In this document: positions 59,444-64,000 of the stretch, in pieces
How the letters are laid out: every line of letters begins with the position of its first letter
Numbering within the stretch: position 1 is the stretch's first letter
Source: JAUPVS01 sp037139495
GTDB lineage: Bacteria > Patescibacteriota > Saccharimonadia > Saccharimonadales > JAUPVS01
Direction: 5' to 3'
DNA length: 64,000 nucleotides
Assembly (NCBI GenBank): GCA_037139495.1
Contig: JBAXGG010000001.1
Location: forward strand, 1 to 64,000
The notes under the pieces: generated by a model
What the model was told of the DNA's origin: nothing
The model's input: only the letters and a program-made list of their open reading frames with translations
Databases searched by the model: none
Translations under genes and position numbers: made by a program

Positions 59444-61081
59444 ATGAGTAAAGTAGCGCATTATTTACAGGAGCACGTCCTCGGCGAAGTTATGACTTCG
59501 GCCGATCTTCGAAAACATTTTTCGACTGACGGTAGTATTTTTACAGTTACACCTTCGGTTGTATTGTACCCTCGAAACGAAAATGATGTTCGTAAAACCG
59601 CTCGGTTTACCTGGCAACTAGCCGAAAGGGGGCGAGTTATACCAATTACAGCTCGAGGTCGTGGCACCGATCAGGGCGGTGGTGCGATTGGTAGTGGGAT
59701 TGTGATGGTATTCCCGGCTCACATGAATCATATTACCGAAATGGATGCTAAGAGCGGCTTAGTTACTGTTCAACCTGGCATAAACTATGGTCATTTGCAG
59801 CAGACCCTGCACACTCATGGCCGTTTCTTACCTCCGTACCCAGCTTCTTTTGAATACAGCAGTATTGGTGGTGCGATCGGTAATAATGCCGGCGGTGAAA
59901 AAAGCATCAAGTATGGCAAGACTCGCAAATATGTGCGTAGCTTGCGGGTTGTTTTGGCTAACGGCGAAGTGATTCACACCGGCCGGATTAACAAGCGTGA
60001 AGTAAATCGAAAACTTGGGCTAGCCAGTTTTGAAGGTGAGATATATCGTTCGCTCGACAAGTTGTATGAAGAAAATCAAGAACTAATAAATGATGACCCC
60101 ATAAAAGTTACAAAAAATTCGGCTGGTTATGATATTTGGGACGTCAAACGCAAGGACGGATCAATCGACCTGACATCACTATTTGTCGGTTCTCAAGGCA
60201 CCCTGGGTATTGTTACGGAGGCTGAATTATCTACCGAAGCATATAGCGCCCAGTCAACCCTGATTGTTGCAGCCGTCGATGATATACAGATTGCTGAACA
60301 GATTGCCATCGACCTGCGCGCTTTATCTGACCGGCCAAGTGCCATCGAAGTAGTTGACCAGAATTTACTTGATTTTATTGATAAACATAACCCGAACCTT
60401 TTAAAGGATGTTGTTCAGAAGCCATTTCATAAGCTAATTTTGCTCATTGAGTTCGATAACAGTAATGACCGTATGCAAAAAAGGATGACTAAAAAGGCTG
60501 AAAAGATACTTAAGCATTATGAGGTTAGCTATCAAACTGAGAAAGATGCCGATCATCAAGCCGAGCTGTGGAATATTCGGCGTAGTGCCGCGGCAGTAAT
60601 CGCCCATAATGAAGGAAATTTAAAGGCGCTGCCATTAATTGAGGACGGCATTGTCCCAACCGAAAAGTTTAAAGATTTCCTGGACGGTATATATAAACTT
60701 CTCGAAAAGTATGGACTTAAAGCTGCTATTTGGGGACATGCTGGAGATGCTAATTTGCACATGCAGCCATTCTTGGATTTATCAGAGATCGGTGACCGCC
60801 AAAAATGCTTTAGACTAATAGAAGATTACTATCAGTTGGTGATCAGTTTAGGTGGTAGTACTACTGGCGAACATGGTGATGGACGCCTTCGTGCCCCTTA
60901 CGTAGAAAAACTTTATGGTTCTGAAATCTATAGCATTATGCAGCGCGTAAAACAGATATTCGATCCGCATAATACACTTAATCCAGGTGTAAAGATTAAC
61001 GTTGGGTTAGAGGATATCAAGCCCCTCTTGCGCCACGAATATAATATGGAGCGTTTATTTGACCACTTGCCTAAGAGCTAA
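59444..61081 (+). CDS. FAD-linked oxidase (GlcD/D-lactate dehydrogenase type)
   Basis: The 545-residue flavoprotein has an FAD-binding_4 domain (about 40-220; PITARGRGTDQGGGAIGSG; SSIGGAIGNNAGGEKSIKYG) and an FAD-oxidase C-terminal domain (about 270-520; HAGDANLHMQPFLD; TTGEHGDGRLRAPYVEKLYG). It oxidises a 2-hydroxy acid such as D-lactate or glycolate. No Fe-S cluster domain is fused, so the electron acceptor is unclear. TATCAT (59426-59431) lies 12 bases upstream. In a fermentative host D-lactate is a reasonable guess. Confidence 0.92.
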   Translation: MSKVAHYLQEHVLGEVMTSADLRKHFSTDGSIFTVTPSVVLYPRNENDVRKTARFTWQLAERGRVIPITARGRGTDQGGGAIGSGIVMVFPAHMNHITEMDAKSGLVTVQPGINYGHLQQTLHTHGRFLPPYPASFEYSSIGGAIGNNAGGEKSIKYGKTRKYVRSLRVVLANGEVIHTGRINKREVNRKLGLASFEGEIYRSLDKLYEENQELINDDPIKVTKNSAGYDIWDVKRKDGSIDLTSLFVGSQGTLGIVTEAELSTEAYSAQSTLIVAAVDDIQIAEQIAIDLRALSDRPSAIEVVDQNLLDFIDKHNPNLLKDVVQKPFHKLILLIEFDNSNDRMQKRMTKKAEKILKHYEVSYQTEKDADHQAELWNIRRSAAAVIAHNEGNLKALPLIEDGIVPTEKFKDFLDGIYKLLEKYGLKAAIWGHAGDANLHMQPFLDLSEIGDRQKCFRLIEDYYQLVISLGGSTTGEHGDGRLRAPYVEKLYGSEIYSIMQRVKQIFDPHNTLNPGVKINVGLEDIKPLLRHEYNMERLFDHLPKS

Positions 61082-61095
61082 TCCATGTTTACCTC

Positions 61096-61124
61096 TTGAG
61101 TTTTTGCCCTAAACATCGTAAGAT
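61096..61124 (+). promoter_or_regulatory. Promoter of the tRNA-Leu(GAG)/tRNA-Val pair
   Basis: TTGAGT (61096-61101) and TAAGAT (61119-61124) are 17 bases apart, similar to the promoter at 59240. Confidence 0.6.
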
Positions 61125-61163
61125 TGCTAGGTTCTTTGACAGTAAATTGCCAAATATACATAG

Positions 61164-61247
61164 GCGCGAGTGGTGAAATGGTAGACACGCTAGTCTGAGG
61201 GACTAGTGCCGCAAGGCGTGGAGGTTCAAGTCCTCTCTCGCGCACCA
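61164..61247 (+). tRNA. tRNA-Leu (anticodon GAG)
   Basis: GCGCGAG pairs with CTCGCGC. The anticodon loop CTGAGGG in a CTAGT/ACTAG stem gives GAG. The variable arm is long, and CCA is encoded. Confidence 0.95.
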
Positions 61248-61264
61248 TGTTTACCACGCAATAT

Positions 61265-61341
61265 GGGTGATTAGCTCAGTTGGCTAGAGCATCTCGTTTA
61301 CACCGAGAGGGTCGGGGGTTCGAGTCCCTCATCACCCACCA
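61265..61341 (+). tRNA. tRNA-Val (anticodon TAC)
   Basis: GGGTGAT pairs with ATCACCC. The loop TTTACAC in the stem TCTCG/CGAGA gives TAC, and CCA is encoded. It lies 17 bases after tRNA-Leu and is cotranscribed. Confidence 0.96.
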
Positions 61342-61347
61342 AATAAC

Positions 61348-61371
61348 AGTCCCAATAAATCGGGGCTTTTT
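61348..61371 (+). terminator. Rho-independent terminator after the tRNA pair
   Basis: AGTCCC/GGGGCT stem with loop AATAAATC, followed by TTTTTA. Confidence 0.75.
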
Positions 61372-61430
61372 ATTTGTTTAATAATAGTCATTTTAGCTGT
61401 ACATTATCAGTCGCTATAGATATGGAACAA

Positions 61431-61610
61431 TAAGCTGCGGACAAAGATCTCAGCTTAGAAGACTAAAATAGCTCATTTAGCTCAGTTGGATACGACGGGG
61501 AAAGTATCCTTATGGTCTTGGCAGGAATAACAGTTCTATAGCGCAACAAGTTTGTTATGAGTGCTCCAGGCGACACGGCGTTACCGATTGAGCTGATCTG
61601 TATTTAACTC
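61431..61610 (+). ncRNA. Structured RNA candidate upstream of lemA
   Basis: No ORF spans this stretch, but pairing is dense. TAAGCTG/CAGCTTA is a perfect 7-bp hairpin (61431-61457). AGCTCAGTT (61479) pairs with GATTGAGCT (ending 61594) and encloses a perfect hairpin GGATAC/GTATCC (61488-61509), CTTGG/CCAGG, and AGCGC/GTGCT with an inner AACA/TGTT. It ends well before the lemA promoter TGCTATAAT (hexamer 61657-61662), so it looks like a separate RNA gene rather than the lemA leader. No known family matched by eye. Confidence 0.45.
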
Positions 61611-61695
61611 AAAAAAACTAATGCTAATGACCGCTGTCATGGCAACTAAATAGTGCTATAATTGGGATATAAATTAATCACGGGAGAAGAGCAGC

Positions 61696-62259
61696 ATGAT
61701 AATCATAATTATCCTCGTAGTAATTGCCATTTCAGTTCTGGCCGTAATCTTTATGTATAACGGCCTAGTCCGTTTAAATACTCGTACTGAAGAAGCTTGG
61801 AGTGACATTACTGTTCAGCTAAAGCGCCGGTACGACCTGATACCCAACCTAGTTAATACTGTAAAAGGTTACGCAAAGCACGAAAAAACTGTTTTCGAGG
61901 ATGTTACCAAGGCTCGCACGCAAGCTATGGGCGCCCAAGGTCCGGCCGAAACTGCTAAAGCCGAAAACCAATTCTCGCAGACTCTAAAAAGTCTCTTCGC
62001 GGTTGCCGAGGCCTACCCAGACCTAAAAGCCAGCCAGAACTTCCAGGATCTTCAGGCTGAATTAACTGATACCGAAGATAAGATTCAAGCGTCACGACGT
62101 TTCTATAATGGCTCGGTACGTGATCTCAATATTAAGATTAAAACCTTCCCAACTAATATTTTTGCTACAAAACTAGGTTTTAAGATTCGTGAGTTCTTCG
62201 AGGTCGAAGAATCCGAAGCTGCTGCCGTAGCAAAACCTACTGACGTAAACTTCAACTAG
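61696..62259 (+). CDS. LemA family membrane protein
   Basis: The 187-residue protein has an N-terminal helix (about 2-21) followed by the LemA helical bundle (YNGLVRLNTRTEEAWSDITVQLKRRYDLIPNLVNTVKGYAKHE; RRFYNGSVRDLNIKIKTFP). Function is unknown, but it commonly sits beside the HtpX protease as here, 8 bases apart. GGGAGAAGAG precedes the ATG. Confidence 0.95.
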   Translation: MIIIIILVVIAISVLAVIFMYNGLVRLNTRTEEAWSDITVQLKRRYDLIPNLVNTVKGYAKHEKTVFEDVTKARTQAMGAQGPAETAKAENQFSQTLKSLFAVAEAYPDLKASQNFQDLQAELTDTEDKIQASRRFYNGSVRDLNIKIKTFPTNIFATKLGFKIREFFEVEESEAAAVAKPTDVNFN

Positions 62260-62267
62260 TTTAAATA

Positions 62268-63146
62268 ATGTATAGCCAGATTGCGGCCAATAAGCGGAAG
62301 ACAATCTACTTAATTGTAGGATTTATTCTGTTAGTTACTGCTTTGGGCTTAATCTTCAGCTTATTCACCATCGGTGACCCCAGTATAACGCTGTATGTTA
62401 TCGCTGTTGCGCTGTTGTATGCCACGGTTGCCTATTATGTATCAAGCCGGGCGGCCTTGAGTTTAAATAAAGCCCAGCAAATTGCTAAAAAAGATAATCC
62501 TCGGTTGTATAGAATTGTCGAGAACCTGAGTATTACCAATGGACTACCAGTTCCACAGGTCTATGTTATGGATGACCCAGCACCTAATGCTTTTGCGACT
62601 GGCCGTGACCCACAGCACGCTAGTGTAGCCGTCACTAGTGGACTACTACAAATTATGACTGACCAAGAACTGGAAGGGGTATTAGCCCATGAGATGGGTC
62701 ATGTTAAGAACTATGACATTCGTGTTTCGATGATTGTATTTGGCCTAGTGGCGGCTATTAGCATCATCGCTGACGTTCTTTTGAGGATGACATGGTTTCG
62801 GGACAATGACAACAACAACAGCAATGGCATAATAGTGTTGGTTGGAATTGCTGCCGCCATTATTGCACCACTGATAGCGATAATTATTCAAATGGCCGTA
62901 TCGCGCAAACGTGAATATCTGGCTGATGCTACTGGGGCTCTGACAACTCGCTACCCAGAAGGCCTCGCCAGTGCTTTAGAGAAAATAAAGAAAACTGGTA
63001 GTGCCGTTAAACACCAAAATACATCAACTGCTCATTTATTTTTTGCCAACCCTTTAAAAGGTAAAGGCGTGACTACAATGTTCAGTACACATCCACCAAT
63101 AGACGATCGGATTGCTCGTCTAAAACAAATGGAGACGCATCAGTAA
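62268..63146 (+). CDS. htpX: HtpX-type membrane zinc metalloprotease
   Basis: The 292-residue M48 protease has two N-terminal helices, the zinc site HEMGH (about 142-146) with the third ligand in KREYLADATGAL, two further helices (about 155-210) and the end STHPPIDDRIARL. It degrades damaged membrane proteins. It follows lemA directly. Confidence 0.95.
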   Translation: MYSQIAANKRKTIYLIVGFILLVTALGLIFSLFTIGDPSITLYVIAVALLYATVAYYVSSRAALSLNKAQQIAKKDNPRLYRIVENLSITNGLPVPQVYVMDDPAPNAFATGRDPQHASVAVTSGLLQIMTDQELEGVLAHEMGHVKNYDIRVSMIVFGLVAAISIIADVLLRMTWFRDNDNNNSNGIIVLVGIAAAIIAPLIAIIIQMAVSRKREYLADATGALTTRYPEGLASALEKIKKTGSAVKHQNTSTAHLFFANPLKGKGVTTMFSTHPPIDDRIARLKQMETHQ

Positions 63147-63151
63147 TAATT

Positions 63152-64000
63152 ATGGCAAAATCTCAATCTCCAAAAAATGAAGTTAAAATAGTGTCTGGTC
63201 CAAGAAAGCTAAAAGCCCCAACCTACAATCGGGCGCGCTACCATAAACGCATCAAGCACCCTGGCCCAAAGCTGATTAGTAGCTGGAAGATATTCAAGAA
63301 TAGTATAGGTGTGCTACGTCAGAATCAGCGCTTGTTTGGCGGTATAACTGTAATTTATGCACTAGTATCGGTAATTTTAGTCCGTGGTTTTAACAGCGTA
63401 ACCCAACTTAGTGATACTAAAGCCGCACTACAGGCCGGACACAGTGGTACATTAAGCACGGGTTTTACTCTGATTGGCAATCTTTTCAGTAACTCCAGTG
63501 GTGCTTCGACCCCCGCAGCTAATACCTATCAATCAATATTACTTATCATCATGAGTCTGGTATTTATCTTGGCATTGCGTCAGGTGTATTCGCCCGATAG
63601 ACCGAAAGAAATCCGAATAAAACAGGCTTTTTACGGGAGCACTTATCCGCTAATTCCGTTCGTACTGGTCTTACTTGTAATTACTTTGGAGCTAATCCCC
63701 CTGGTTATTGGTGCGACAATTTACTCGGCGGTAATTGGTAATGGTTTGGCGGTTGGGCTGCTTGAGAAGTCGGCTTGGGTGGTTATGTTTTTTGTGCTGG
63801 CAGTTTGGTCTATTTACATGCTCACTTCGGCAATTTTCGCGCTCTACATAGTTACATTGCCAGACATGACGCCAATCAAAGCCTTACGCTCAGCCAAACA
63901 GTTGGTTCAATATCGTCGCTGGACAGTAATGCGCAAACTGTTATTCCTGCCACTGATAATCATGCTGATGTACGGCCTAGTGATGTTGCCGATAGTTTTG
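63152..64000 (+). CDS. Polytopic membrane protein, truncated by window end
   Basis: The frame is open from ATG 63152 to the last base (283 codons). A basic N-terminus of about 55 residues (KAPTYNRARYHKRIKHPGPK) is followed by at least five hydrophobic segments. It starts 5 bases after htpX and may be cotranscribed. The pattern (paired helices with a soluble loop, then TPIKALRSAKQLVQYRRWTVMRK) resembles broad-family membrane proteins of unknown role; I cannot name it. Confidence 0.7.
   Translation, partial: MAKSQSPKNEVKIVSGPRKLKAPTYNRARYHKRIKHPGPKLISSWKIFKNSIGVLRQNQRLFGGITVIYALVSVILVRGFNSVTQLSDTKAALQAGHSGTLSTGFTLIGNLFSNSSGASTPAANTYQSILLIIMSLVFILALRQVYSPDRPKEIRIKQAFYGSTYPLIPFVLVLLVITLELIPLVIGATIYSAVIGNGLAVGLLEKSAWVVMFFVLAVWSIYMLTSAIFALYIVTLPDMTPIKALRSAKQLVQYRRWTVMRKLLFLPLIIMLMYGLVMLPIVL

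Noticed and set aside
61471..61510. tRNA-like D-arm string TTAGCTCAGTTGG
   Set aside because: No matching anticodon arm, T-arm or acceptor can be folded. The bases pair instead with a distant segment in the structured RNA.
1..64000. CRISPR arrays, insertion sequences or integrase-linked islands
   Set aside because: No regularly spaced direct repeats, transposase or integrase ORFs, or tRNA-flanking direct repeats were seen.

Overview
The window looks like a chromosomal segment of a Patescibacteria (CPR) bacterium, most likely Candidatus Saccharibacteria (TM7). This is inferred from gene content and protein style, not from a database search. The supporting signs are compact housekeeping enzymes (an alanyl-tRNA synthetase that stops after its editing domain, short UvrC and MetG), standard use of TGA as stop (against Gracilibacteria and Absconditabacteria), lower glycolysis without biosynthetic operons, many membrane-anchored or secreted proteins of unknown function, an FtsA-like protein paired with a baseplate-J-like membrane protein, and encoded CCA on all four tRNAs. 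No prophage, insertion sequence or CRISPR array is visible.

Layout. 1-5.2 kb holds a truncated sensor kinase, two surface proteins, tRNA-Glu and a leftward group of membrane, secreted and pilin-like genes. 5.2-10.3 kb has an NRAMP-family metal transporter divergent from a lower-glycolysis run (pyk, pgk, tpiA). 10.3-19 kb carries a UvrD/PcrA helicase, a Nudix hydrolase, a wall-lytic G5/DUF348 protein, rsmA, a MarR regulator with two MFS exporters, and tmRNA. 19-22.8 kb has a sortase divergent from a beta-propeller surface protein with a sorting-type tail, then a permease. 22.8-26.7 kb has a 110-nt hairpin RNA, typA, a DEAD-box helicase and an RRM protein, the last two with long structured leaders. 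27-36.4 kb has a trehalase-like enzyme, metG, tatD, a cysteine desulfurase, mnmA and alaS. 36.5-45 kb is a tightly packed run: FtsA-like, baseplate-J-like, ruvX, mltG, a LysM/CHAP hydrolase, obg and sbcB. 45-55.5 kb has two unknown genes, uvrA, dedA, L25, an ABC exporter with an attenuator-like leader, trhO and uvrC. 55.5-64 kb has pepP, secG, a solute-binding protein, three tRNAs, a flavin oxidase, an unassigned structured RNA, lemA, htpX and a truncated membrane protein.

Common themes are cell-surface remodelling, DNA repair (UvrA, UvrC, UvrD, ExoI, RuvX), translation and tRNA U34 modification (desulfurase, MnmA, TrhO), and ribosome-linked factors (TypA, Obg, RsmA, L25, tmRNA).

The strongest regulatory signal is positional. 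Many genes have a -10 hexamer only 5-9 nt before the start codon, implying leaderless or near-leaderless mRNAs, while a few genes have conspicuously long structured leaders. The most interesting locus is the ABC exporter leader at 52906-53099. It combines a promoter, a 17-codon leader ORF, and a perfect 8-bp hairpin that shows the exporter's Shine-Dalgarno sequence as its loop, with a competing copy of one hairpin arm at the end of the leader ORF.
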